64,000 bases of DNA. It comes from Melampsora larici-populina 98AG31. Taxonomy: Eukaryota > Basidiomycota > Pucciniomycetes > Pucciniales > Melampsoraceae. The stretch's first letter is position 1; the number at the start of each line of letters is the position of its first letter. Of this stretch, positions 23,560 to 34,023 are shown piece after piece. A program made the position numbers and the translations under genes. The notes beneath the pieces are model-generated. The model saw only the letters and a list, made by a program, of their open reading frames with translations. It had not been told where the DNA came from and did no database searches. The stretch is from positions 1,208,783 to 1,272,782 of the forward strand of contig NW_006768778.1 of the NCBI RefSeq assembly GCF_000204055.1, in the 5' to 3' direction.

Positions 23560-24340
23560 ATATCCTCCTTTTTTATATGTCCCCGCCAGTTATGTGTCTT
23601 GCTGCAGTTGGAGCTACGTTTGGTATAGCATGTGTCACACTCAATAACAAAGATTCTTTGCAATATTTGTAGGGTATATCTCAAATAGGTCAGATGATTG
23701 GTATCTTCTCCCCACCTCATTTTGAAGTTGGACTCCAGCTTCATATCTTCCACTGCAGCCACATCCACAAGCCTGGTTTGGAATGTTGCCATCTATTTCC
23801 AAACTTTGCACTTTGTGCACAAGCGCCCACAGATAGGACATATCCCCTTCAACAGGTCTGGATCCATAACAGGGCATCAGCGCTTTTGAATACTGCAATT
23901 TTTCTTTGCATATGATTTTCAAGCTGGATCTCAGCTTTGTACCATCCACCAAAACCACACACAAGCCTGGTTTGGCATGTTCCTATCTATTTCCAAACTT
24001 TGCTATTTTTGCACATGCACTCACAGAAAAAATACATCCCCTTCAACAGGTCTGTCTCCGTCACAGGGTATCATCATCTTGAATCCTATCATTCGGCACT
24101 GCATTTTTTCTCTGCACACAATTCTCAAGTTGGACCTCGGCTTCATACCATCCAGCCACATCCACAATCCTGGTTTGGCATGTTGCCGTATATTTGTAAA
24201 CTTTGTACTTTTTGTACAAGCGCTCATAGATACCCACACATTCCAATGAGAGAGACTTTGTAGTCCAGAGATTCCGGTTCTTTATGTTGCTTGACAAAAG
24301 AGCCACTGGCAATGCTTTGAAATCCATGTTATGGTGATTT
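23560..24340. repeat. Promoter segment and minisatellite block of unit B
   Basis: Three consecutive copies of the roughly 195-bp unit start with CCTGGTTTGG at about 23773, 23968 and 24169. Each continues with TTTCCAAACTTTG or a variant, a CAAGCGCTCA-type word and usually CCCCTTCAACAGGTCTG. This is the longest of the three blocks. Confidence 0.65.
23569..23580 (-). promoter_or_regulatory. Conserved TATA-like element upstream of copies B and C
   Basis: On the minus strand the word CATATAAAAAAG lies about 150 bp upstream of the copy B start. The same word occurs at the same distance upstream of copy C (about 26088-26098), and a variant CATATGAAAAAAAG upstream of copy A. Conservation of word and spacing suggests a core promoter. 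Confidence 0.4.
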
Positions 24341-24955
24341 ACCCCTCATTGCATCCTTACACTAGTCTTGCTTATCTTGTTGTGGTTTTGTCAATGTTCG
24401 CTGCTGTCCTTGGGTCCAAGCACTTTGCTGTCTAGCAATTGAGCAAAGCAGATGACACCAAGAATGTTATGAAGTTGTCACAACTAATTTAATGATGTTT
24501 CCAAAGCATGTGTGTAAGTTTTTTTCCAGGATGCTTTGCAGGAAAGCCACAATAGCATGGAGGCAAGTGAAAGATTGAGTGATATGGAAAACTTTCCTAA
24601 TTCTGATTTTTCCGTAGCAGCTGAAAACAGTGCCAAGGCCATGTTCAGAAAAACCCTGTACCACCATTCATCAACCCAAGAGAGGCATCAAGATACAGAA
24701 AGAGGGAAAATAGGATCTTCAAGGACAGTTGGACCTGTACTGCAATATATGAACATGAGAAAAACACCATAAGGGGGAGAGAGAAAAGAGATCCTCCAGA
24801 CAAAGGAATAAAGAGAAAAGGGACTACAACATAGAGCTACAAACTCCACATCCTATACTCTACCAATACAGGAAGCTCTGCATGATAATCTAGAGCCTGA
24901 TGATCAAGAATTTACAAATATACAACACCAGCTCTTGACAAAGCGTTATGGAACA

Positions 24956-25939
24956 TTAGACTGTGTTTCCCAATTTTAAAAACCATTTTTGAATTCCAAA
25001 TGGAAAAGGTGCTGTGCCTTTCACCTTTATTGCATAGGCTTCAATAGCTTGGCGCACCTTGGGTGTTATATCTTGTGTGGAAGCAATTTCTCTTAGAATT
25101 TGCAAGTATGGAAGGGGGCTTTCCACAGAGTTGATTCTACCTATCATATCTTTGATCATAACTTCCCACTTATCCTTTCCTGTTAGAAGTAACTCATTTG
25201 TTGCTATTACAAAATCTCCGGGACACTTCAAAGCATGTTTGGATATGTCTGGGAGGGAAAATGAGGTCAGATGAGCTCCTCTGGGAAGCTCTCGGACTAC
25301 TCACAAGTTTGTTGTTCCTGTAAAAACAAAGCCTTTTCTTTCAGCCCACTCCATGCAATCTCAATACTATCATTATCAATACTCTTTGCCTGGCCTTTTC
25401 TCTTTCCCAGTTCTGGTTTCTTTGGTGGATGTTTTTTCAAAAATTCCCTTGCCTCTGCCGTTGACGAATCCAAAACAGTCTCTTGATCTTTTGCATCCTC
25501 TTTGAGGCTGGCAAAATCTGGCAGTTAAAATTAGTCTGAATCAGATTCTTTCTGATCATGTATCATGCATATTCTATTCTTGAAGCATTTTAGATTACTC
25601 ACATCCATCCCAAAATGTGTCAACATACTGACATTGTTGATCAGTCAAATAGTGTATATTGCAAAATTTTCCGTCATCAAGCTGTTGTCTTATGTCTCTT
25701 GCTTTCTCCCATTCAACTGTACAAAAATAATTCAATTTTGAAGATCAGTTAACACCTCTTGGAATGGGTTTTTTGAGATGTGATGACTCACTGCTTTCTG
25801 GAATATCTGCAGTCCCTGAAACAGACGCCTCCATGGATTTAATCTCCATACCATGAACTAAAGGAGTATAGATACTTGGCTGCAGTAAGGGCTGGATCAA
25901 GATAAACCAGAAGCACTTTGCCATCTTGGAAGAAGACAT
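24956..25939 (-). CDS. Tandem-family protein, copy C (four exons, 255 aa)
   Basis: Exons from the start codon: 25792-25939, 25603-25716, 25305-25517, 24956-25248; introns of 75, 85 and 56 nt. The third intron is 24 nt shorter than in A and B because of a deletion that leaves both splice sites and the frame intact. The product shares CFWFILIQPLL, DTFWEG, LKCPGDFVIATNELLL, PLPYLQILREIASTQDITP and PFGIQKWFLKLGNTV with its paralogues. Exon 1 ends one base differently (AGC A) but keeps phase. Three copies with the same phase and open frames argue that all are functional or only recently silenced. Family unknown. Confidence 0.72.
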
Positions 25940-26059
25940 GGATAACACTACTAAATGGATTCTAGGGTAATTCAAATCTTGCAAGGCTTAAGTTTGCCAC
26001 AGAAGAAAAAAATGAAGGAAAGTTGAGACTATGGAAAGAATTTGGACTTATTCTCAGCC

Positions 26060-26600
26060 CATTTATGTGCCAAAGATTCATGTACTCTTTTTTATATGGC
26101 TCTGCCAGTTTTGTGTCTTGCTGCAGTTGGAACTGTGCTTTGTGAAGCATGTGGCACACTCAATAACAAAGCTTTTTACAATATTCAACGGGTATCTCTC
26201 AAACAGGTCAGACGATTGGTATCTTCTCCCCACCCAATTTTTAAGTTGGACCTCAGTGTCAGCTTTATATCTTCACAGCGGCCACATCCTCAAGCCTGGT
26301 TCGGAATGTTACCATCCATTTTCAGACTCTGCTCCTTTTGCGCAAGCGCTCACCAAAAGGATACATCCCCTTCAACAGGTCTGGCTTTGTAACAGGGCAT
26401 GATTGCCTTGGAATTATGTTAGACAGCACTGCAATTTTTCTCCGCCCGCGATTTTCAAGTTGGACCTCAGCTTCATACCATTCACTACGGCCACGTCCAC
26501 AAGCCTGGTTTGGCATGTTGACGTCTTTTTGCAAACTAGCATACATCACCTTTAACAGGTCTGACTCAAATTGTAACAGATAACATATCAATTTCCGAGC
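26060..26600. repeat. Promoter segment and minisatellite block of unit C
   Basis: Two copies of the roughly 195-210-bp unit (CCTGGTT at about 26297 and 26505) sit above gene C, preceded by the conserved CTTGCTGCAGTTGGAAC promoter segment at about 26117. The second copy is truncated. Confidence 0.6.
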
Positions 26601-27207
26601 GGCAATGTTTGAACCATCACTCTGCATAGCTGTCATGTGAGATGCCTCCATCCATTTTCCTATGAAATATCAAACTTTCTAAACAGACCATGTAAATCCT
26701 CAAACACTCTTTAAAAACCGTCACAGATAAATCACCCTTATCTTTACCACCTTCACTGTTCATCCTTATTTTCATCATCAATGTATATATGTATATCAAA
26801 AAGCTACAAAGACTTTGATTGCACAAACAAGAAAAAGTTGAATCAAAAAAACTCAACAAAAAAAATCAAAATCGATATGAAAAAAAACATGACAATAACA
26901 CCCTTCACTAATAGTAAAATTAAACAAAATCAGAATAGTAACTCTTATATAATCTTTTTTTCTTAATATAAATGTTCATGGTATGGATAAAAAGAGAGAA
27001 GAAAGAGTTCAAAAGAAAAATCTACACATTCACAATTTAACCTAACCTTCTTAACCTTAAGAAAAGAACATCAAAAAAAAGTAAAAAAATGTCTAAAATA
27101 AACGAGTTGAAAAGTTTTCTTCAATCATTACAAAGAAAACAAAAACGAAACAAAAAAATGTTAATAAAACAAAATCATTCAAAAAGAAAGCCCCAAAAAG
27201 TAATTTC
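26601..27207. other. 3' flank of the Sec14-like gene
   Basis: AT-rich, gene-free sequence with A-rich runs near 26840-27090. It likely includes the 3' UTR of the minus-strand gene that stops at 27208. Confidence 0.45.
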
Positions 27208-28965
27208 TCAAGGTTTTGATTCTTCTGAAGAAGAAGGAAGATCAGATTTGGCAGTAAACAGTGACCCAGTAGAAGTTTCATTTCCGTTGACTGTATCATT
27301 AGTAGATCCAGTAGAAGCAGGAAGATGAATCGAATTAGGACCTTCAGGCTTGGTGATTGTATTTGTATTTGGTTCAACTCTCGGTGGAGTCACCGGTTTT
27401 GGATTAGAACCCACAGTTTCATGTGATTTTTTATTCGTATTCACAATCAAAGCACCATCCTGTGTCATTTCTCCATCCAACTGAACCTCATCTTCTTCTT
27501 CTTTCTTAGTTTTCTGTATCGGTCTTTCGATTTCACTCGAATCTTTCTTATTGGTGGAATGTTGATCATTTAGATTAAATTTTAACCAACTTTGTTGTTT
27601 CCAATCCCTAAACTTTAACCAAGGTGATTTCTCAAATCCAATATCATTCTTTTCACAATTACCTAAATCTTTTGGATCACAATCACATTTACCACCTAAA
27701 TAACTTGGTAAATCTTCTTCTTCTATATGTTCAAGTAATGTTGAAATATAATTATCACCTAAAATATTGATTTTCGAAATCGTTTCTTTTGATAACCATG
27801 GTTGAATCGCTTTAAAGATCGTGGCAAATGTGTAGGGTGCATTTATGATGGCTAAATATCCCATTCTGTGTTTTATTATTCGAGAAAATGGATTGTGATC
27901 AACTTGAATGGTTTCTTTTGTTGAGATTTAAGAGAGCTCGGCTTACGTTTCTGGATAATAATCTTGAGAGATACCAAAACAAATCCTAGCAATACTTTTA
28001 ATCTACCAAACCAAAAAGTAAAAACCAATGAGAAATCATATATCACGTATCCAAGGTACTCTAGAATCCATCCAAATTGAACGAAAAGAAACTTACTTGC
28101 CAGAATTGACTAAGAGTAAAGCCTTTAAGATCAACAATACAAAACGCATTAGTGACCTTAACAAACTCCGGAGGAAATTCTTTAGGAACTTCTGATGAAG
28201 GATATTCATTTAAAAGTTTTTTGTAAGTACAAGCCGGTAAAACTTCTCGTGTGAGTGCTTCACAATTCACAATAATCGATCTAAAATGAGATTCTTTATC
28301 TACTACTGAATATAATTTATTTAGATCAAGTGAACCGAATCTTTGAATACTGATTGGTCGTCCAATCTTATCTGTCTTTATTAAAACAGAAACCAAAGAT
28401 GGTCAATAAGATGAATGATTTTGTTGTGTGAAGGATTATACTTACTCGATGATAATACATTGGCCAATGTTTAAAAACGTGTTCTTTTTGTGAAAAATTA
28501 AATGGGTCCATATCTCTATACAATTCATCAATTCCAATTCCTTCAACTTGATGTCTCCATTGTAAACATTGTGTGATCATTCGTTTAGATTGAATTAAAT
28601 TAAATTTTCTAGCTCTCAAGAATCGTCTATACCAGAAACCAAAAAAAAAATCATCGAATCGTTAAAAATTAAATGAATGATTTTAATAAACATAAGGTTT
28701 TTCTTGGGGGAAGGTTCTTACATTAGTGTTTCATCATCTGTTCCTAATGTTTCTCCTTCTGGAAGATGACCTTCTGAAATTAATTCAGATCTAAAAGTTT
28801 TTAAAATTTCAATTTGTTCTTCTGTTAAAGGTAAATTTTGATTAACCTAATAAAAAAGAAATCATGAATATTGATGTTTTTAATGAAGTTCTGATTGTGT
28901 TGCTTAACTTGTGATGGGATTCCTTTAGGAGAAGTAGGTGTAGGTGGAGTCTTTGATCCTCCCAT
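27208..28965 (-). CDS. Sec14-like phosphatidylinositol/phosphatidylcholine transfer protein, six exons
   Basis: Exons from the start codon: 28909-28965, 28722-28846, 28446-28626, 28097-28375, 27947-28002, 27208-27865. They join in frame to 451 aa. A CRAL-TRIO N-terminal helix region (EEQIEILKTFRSEL, then LIRFLRARKFN) is followed by the lipid-binding SEC14 domain with HRTDKIGRPISIQRFG, CIVDLKGFTLSQFWQ, DYYPETMGYLAIINAPYTF, KINILGDNY and LPSYLGGKCDC. Sec14 proteins exchange PI and PC and coordinate lipid metabolism with Golgi secretion. The C-terminal extension of roughly 150 residues is rich in Ser, Thr, Pro, Glu and Lys and makes the protein longer than yeast Sec14 (about 304 aa). Phases match at every junction. 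Confidence 0.93.
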
Positions 28966-29630
28966 GGTTTCTTAATTCGAAGTGTTGGCTGAGTTGATGG
29001 TGTAAGTTAATCGAATGATATTAGAATGTTCGAATCGTGAGGTAGGATTGCTAGTGAAGTGTTCGATTGTTGAAAAACTTTAAAGTTCATCCAAATCTGA
29101 AAGTGTGGAGCTGAAGAAGTGAGTCAATACAGTCCGAAGCAAAAGGTTTTCTGTTGAAATACAGGAAAATCACTTTGACACTCAAAACACTCCGCAGCCT
29201 TAAAACAAGTTGAACATTTCCCTTGTTTCCTTCCCTTCTGTGACCCTGTTTGACCCAATTGGTCTCTTCAAACCATCACTGACAAAAGTTTTGACGAACG
29301 ATCAATTGTCTGTTCGAGTCCATAGAACTTGACCTCATCATTCATCAAACATCCCGCCCTTCATGACCACCAGTGCTTCATCGACGAGCTTGATTCGCCC
29401 TACATACCTACAACGGCGCGCGCTCTTATGGTCTTACGTATCACCATTCCATCACTCTCATAGCGAGATGGTTGAGGCTTACTTTTACGTTTTGCTGTGT
29501 TGAGGACGGACATGATGACCAAACTCAAAAACATCTCCTTGGAACCAACTTCATCCAAGAACCACCTCGGACTTGTTAAGCAGCACTGGCGCTGCAAATG
29601 AGGAGGTCTCGGGTTGAAAAGGCACATCGG
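28966..29630. other. Upstream region of the Sec14-like gene
   Basis: No gene is recognised. The first 100-200 bases are presumably promoter and 5' UTR of the minus-strand Sec14-like gene; the remainder up to the TIR element is unassigned. Confidence 0.4.
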
Positions 29631-30304
29631 ACTCGTGATTTTTGGCGTGTGAGCTCCAAGAAGTATGTCCTCTTATGTTGTTGTTTTCACTTTGTTGCTT
29701 CACCTCATCGTAGAAAATGTCAAGCTTCAAGAATGCGGTTCTTCGTGCGATTGTGCTGTCTGAATATAAGTTTCATGACCAACAGTCACTCCTGCACAGC
29801 TTGAGTGATGTGTTAAAAATGCAAAAAACAAGCCTTGTGTTCTCAAGTAAATGACCAAAGACCACCTAAAATACCTCAAATGAAATTTTGGAAGCAGCAA
29901 ATGACCAACATTACATAACAAATTTGGAACCCTTCCTTTCAGTGTACACCAGCACTGCCAACATAGATGCCTTGGGTTGAGATGGATCCGAGGCAAATCC
30001 TTGGACAGACTTTGTCGGAGGGCTTGTTCCAAGGTATTCTTTTTCATTGATAACTATGTACCTCCAATCCAAACCTCAGGAAGGTTCTGTCTAAGGGTTG
30101 GGATCCAAGGATACCTCAGATTTTTCAATCCAAGGTAAATATGTTGATGGTGCAGTGTGTGTGGTAATAAAATATGTACCATTTCATGAAGAATGATATA
30201 CAAGAAGCTTAACCATCTCTATGGTGAGGTGAAGCTGAGAAGTAAAAAAACAACATAAAGGTACTTAATTCTTGGAGCTCACATGCCAAAAATTGTGAGT
30301 CCAA
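29631..30304. mobile_element. TIR element with long (about 85-bp) imperfect ends
   Basis: Sequence 29631-29715 (GGACTCGTGATTTTTGGC, then GTGAGCTCCAAGAA and TTATGTTGTTGTTTT) reappears inverted at 30220-30304. A diverged copy of the right end lies at about 40440-40530. There is no ORF inside. This is a foldback or non-autonomous DNA transposon of about 674 bp; superfamily undetermined. Confidence 0.55.
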
Positions 30305-30449
30305 TAGCAGTACACAAACATCTCAACCTGACCTAATAAAACCCATGGCAACCCAATTGATTTTTGGATTTCTTAGCGCTAAAAACTCAAAATCAATTGG
30401 TTTGCCATAGGTTTTATTAGGTTGGTTTGAGATGTTTGTGTACTGCTAT
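30304..30449. mobile_element. Foldback element with about 61-bp near-perfect arms
   Basis: The left arm (30304-30365; begins ATAGCAGTACACAAACATCT) is repeated inverted as the right arm (30389-30449), separated by a loop of about 23 bases. The RNA or single strand would form a long hairpin. It abuts the preceding TIR element directly. Confidence 0.7.
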
Positions 30450-31405
30450 GGATGAGGTCTGGTGGTGGTGGATGCAAGACTAGCGATGTGAAGTAAAATC
30501 AAGGCATCAAGTGATGGTAGGAGCTGCCCGTGTCTTGTGACTCGAGGCACATTTTAGGATGTGATGGGGGTGAGAGGGGTTGGGGCGTTCAAACCATTCC
30601 AGGGCGACACATCGAAAAAACCCATGAAAAAAACCCAAAAAGAAGTTGGGTTTTCATGGGGTTTTTCAAGGGGTTTTCATGTTGGGTTGTAGGTTTGTAC
30701 ACCGCTAATTTAATGTATTTAATCTGATTGGATTGAACATAGTCATAGAAGAGACACACATCAGAGAAGAAACAAAAGTATTCAAGAACAAGAAGTAAAT
30801 TAAATCAGATCAATTGTGATGTAAGAAGAACATGAATCAAATCAAATTGAATCAAGTCAAATCAATTGTGATGTATCTTTGATATAAAAAGCTTGCTTTA
30901 TTTGGATGTTTTAAATTGGCAAGGAAGGGGAAGGGGTAGTGGAGACTGAGTAGGACTGAGTCCGTATTGAACTCCCCCTTTTTCAAATTGATGGGTGATC
31001 TAGCTGATTTAAATCCATGTGAAAACACCTGTCAAAAGAACCCAAGAAGTTGGGTTTTCATGGGTTTTCATGGGTTTTTGACATGGGTTTTGATGGTGGG
31101 TAGTAGGTTTGTACACTGCTAATGCAATAATTTTCAACAGAGAATCTTTTATATGACAATTTCCAGTTTTCAGTTTTAGAAGACCAATCAATTTGTACCC
31201 ATTAAATGTACTTCATGAGATATAGAAACTGTTCATTAAAGTCATCATGATATAATCATGATAACCATTGACAAATATGATGAGCTGAAATTCAGCAATG
31301 AATGATTGCAAACTAAGCATAATTTGATTTTGGTCCTTTTCTGACTTGAATATTTTACTTATGTGTATAGGGCAAGGATGAGCAGTAGGTTGGCAGAAAC
31401 AGGAA
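30450..31405. repeat. GGGTTTTCATGG-type repeats related to the foldback
   Basis: Two blocks (about 30605-30710 and 31015-31125) are built of repeated GGGTTTTCATGGG words and end in a shared GTAGGTTTGTACACTGCTAAT-like border that echoes the foldback tip. The DNA between is gene-free. AATCAAAT-type words recur near 30790-30870. Confidence 0.45.
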
Positions 31406-31703
31406 CACCATGTAAATATCCTTGTAGCACATTGACGTGCACACACAAGACTTTCCTTAGACCCGGTAACAACCCATCAAAGAGGTGCCATAACAAGCAC
31501 ATCTTCCCCTTATCACCTGGGAGGTTGAAAGTCAGTTGACCCCTGCTGACAACAAAGGATTCTGCAAATCCTTTGAACAAATCACAAAGCACAAAGGGTG
31601 CTCAACAACAATCTCAGTCCCAATCCAACCAAAACACTTCAAGTTTTATTTCAAAACTCTCCATTTGTGCATGTCAACGTGCCTCACAGATATTTACATG
31701 GTG
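31406..31703. mobile_element. MITE-like element with about 39-bp TIRs
   Basis: The left end CACCATGTAAATATCCTTGT (31406) is matched by the inverse of CACCATGTAAATATCTGTGA at 31703, with the match continuing to GTTGACATGCAC. The interior is non-coding. A second, weaker inverted pair (GAAAAAAGAGG... at 31703 and CCTCTTTTTTC... at about 31850) follows. Confidence 0.5.
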
Positions 31704-31972
31704 GAAAAAAGAGGGAGTTTCCTGTGGGGATTACACTGAATGCAGTTTCTGAGCCAAAACACATAAATAATGCACAAATAATGCTGGCCTGATACATTTT
31801 GGCTCATCAACTGTGTTAAATACAATGAGTTTTACAACAAGAAAATCACCTCTTTTTTCCCGTGAGATACACAGAGAAATCTTGAAATAAAAGTATATTA
31901 GGGCATTTGCACCAATTTCATGCATTAAGCATTATGCTTCAAAACATCTGATATTAGCAGAGCAAACACATG

Positions 31973-32146
31973 CAGTCCACTCCCTCTAAGTTGATATCCC
32001 TGTAAGTGCATAATTCTCTATGTGCATAGGATTTTTTGCCGCCAAAAAGGGGTTCTCCAGCCAAAATGAGGTCTATAAGTGCATATTTCTTCAAGTGCAT
32101 GAAAAAACCACCCGCCAAGCTGTATGTAATTAGAGGGAGTTGACTG
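31973..32146. mobile_element. Tc1/mariner-like MITE, 174 bp
   Basis: The ends are inverted: left CAGTCCACTCCCTCTAA and right the inverse of CAGTCAACTCCCTCTAA, with TA on the right side and TG (probably mutated TA) on the left. A TA target and CAGT ends point to the mariner superfamily. GTGCATA words occur inside in both halves. Confidence 0.55.
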
Positions 32147-34023
32147 TATACCAAAAAATCACACATTGGATCATGATATGCATGCATGGGGCTTGCTTAT
32201 ATCAAGAGTTGACTGCATTTAATTTGTTCTACATCACTAAATCTGTTATTAGATAGTCTCAAGCTCTCACCACACTTAAATTAGCAAGGTTCAAGTTGGA
32301 AATATGTATGCCTGAAATGTAACTGTCCCTATATCAAAATGCTACTTGAAAATGATAAATTTTGAAAATACTATTGGAACACCCTAACTTAAAAGCACAT
32401 TTTTAGAGATTGAACTTTCAAAAAAATGAAGGGCTTGGAGGCAAAAGTTCATGGTATTCTAGGCAAATTTGGGCAAATTTACCCCTGCTATTGCAAAAGT
32501 TGAAATCTGGCAACCTGATTCAATCCAAATGTGGTGAGGGGTTGCTAGGGGTTTGAAAGGAGGGCATGGTACTGTGTGGATAATTTTAGGAGCATTCCTT
32601 AACAGTGCTCCTAGTGTTGGTAAGGAAAGTTCCTATTGGTTTGACCATCCCATATCAGCATGGATCAGACAGCTATTTTGCAGCACAGTTTGACATTGTA
32701 ATTGTTTAGAGTGATGATGCCACATGACTTATCTGAAAGGACCATGCTTTCCTCTGCTAACAAATAAATTATTTTGACCTCTATGTCTCTCTGCCTGATC
32801 TCTCCTACAGTATAACTCTTCTTTTGATGGCTCTATCTATTTGTTTATGACAAGCTGCAAATGGTTAGTCTGGTTAGGAGGTGTGGCCTGATTGAGATTG
32901 TCAAATGTTAGTATTACAGAAAGGTGCTCAGCAGAGCTAGCACATGGCCCTTTTCTTGCCAGGCATACTACAGGTAACTGAGATAAGGATTTCACCATCA
33001 TTTTAGCTCAAAGTCAATCTGGATCACAATCAACTTAGCTTGCAAGAAATTACCAGGGCTCCCAGCCATTACTAATGAAGTATCAGACACCTCTCTATCC
33101 TATTTAGTCAATACTGCAGCAACAAAATCAGCCTTCATATCAGGGCCCAAGGTAGGGTTTTAAAGGAAAAGTTGAGAGCCAGCTATGCTAGTTCTTGTAT
33201 CATGAGGAAAATGGGGTATAATATGGTGTGTGTCTCCCATTGTAGACTGCGGGATTGGAGTGTCACAGAATATGATATGTGATCTAACCCTAACACTATC
33301 CCCCCTTTGGACCTGGGCTCTCTCTTTGCATCCCTGCCCTCCCAGGGCCATATGAAGTACTGTGTAGGTAAAAAACCTTACCCCCAATTTTGTTCTTCCA
33401 CTGCCTTGAGAGAGTGTCAATCAAACTTAGCAATCAATTCAGCTGAATGATAAGATTGTAGTGGATTGTTCAGTGGCTCCCATGAGTCATCTGTGTGTCC
33501 ATAACAGTTCTAGCTGATTCAATGCCCATCTTTTCTCTTCTATTTGATTTATCTAGGACTTCATTCACTTCACATTCTTGGTGAAATCCTGGTAATCTTA
33601 TTATTCATATATATTTGATTAATATTGCTTTTTGAACAACCAATGCTACTGCTCTGATTGGACTACCAATATATGATGATCACAACTGTACTCTAACAAC
33701 AATATAAGGCAGTCGCTACTACGAACAAGGGTAGTCAAAAAAATAGTAATGGGTGATAGTAAAATTACATAAAAGCTGGCAAGTGGTTCCAATCAGTTGT
33801 AATTGGTTGTACATGATACCAGACTTGTTACAATTTCAATGTAAGTGAGATTTGATATCATGACATATAGGGGAGCTATTGATCAGGATCATGCACACCT
33901 GCAGACAATGTATAGTGATGCTTGGTACTTTATCATCCTCACCTCAACCCCCTCCAATATACAAAGAGTCTCACTTGATAGAGTTTTCAATCAAAACCTT
34001 TCACCCAAATTATACTGCATAAA
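32147..34023. other. Gene-free stretch
   Basis: No coding pattern, TIR or tandem repeat was recognised in this 1.9-kb stretch. Immediately upstream of the next ORF, sequence around 33840-34020 is AT-rich and could be promoter and leader. Confidence 0.35.

Larger units (their letters stand above)
19970..26600. repeat. Segmental tandem array: three units of gene plus flanks
   Basis: Three units share a 3' flank (19970-20484, a truncated 22140-22434, 24465-24955), a four-exon minus-strand gene, a conserved promoter segment and a minisatellite block. Flank identity is obvious by eye: GAAGTTGTCACAACT occurs at both 19980 and 24472, and AAGATTGAGTGATAT at both 20079 and 24569. Start-to-start distances are 1,933 and 2,517 bp; the difference lies mainly in minisatellite copy number. 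Confidence 0.85.

Noticed and set aside
23560..24340. CRISPR-like or coding repeat array
   Set aside because: The units are about 195 bp without spacers, and translations of the repeats are broken by stops and frameshifts between copies; a minisatellite fits better.
27089..27377. Plus- and alternate-frame ORFs over the Sec14 3' end
   Set aside because: They are antisense or frame shadows of the well-supported Sec14-like exon and its A-rich flank.
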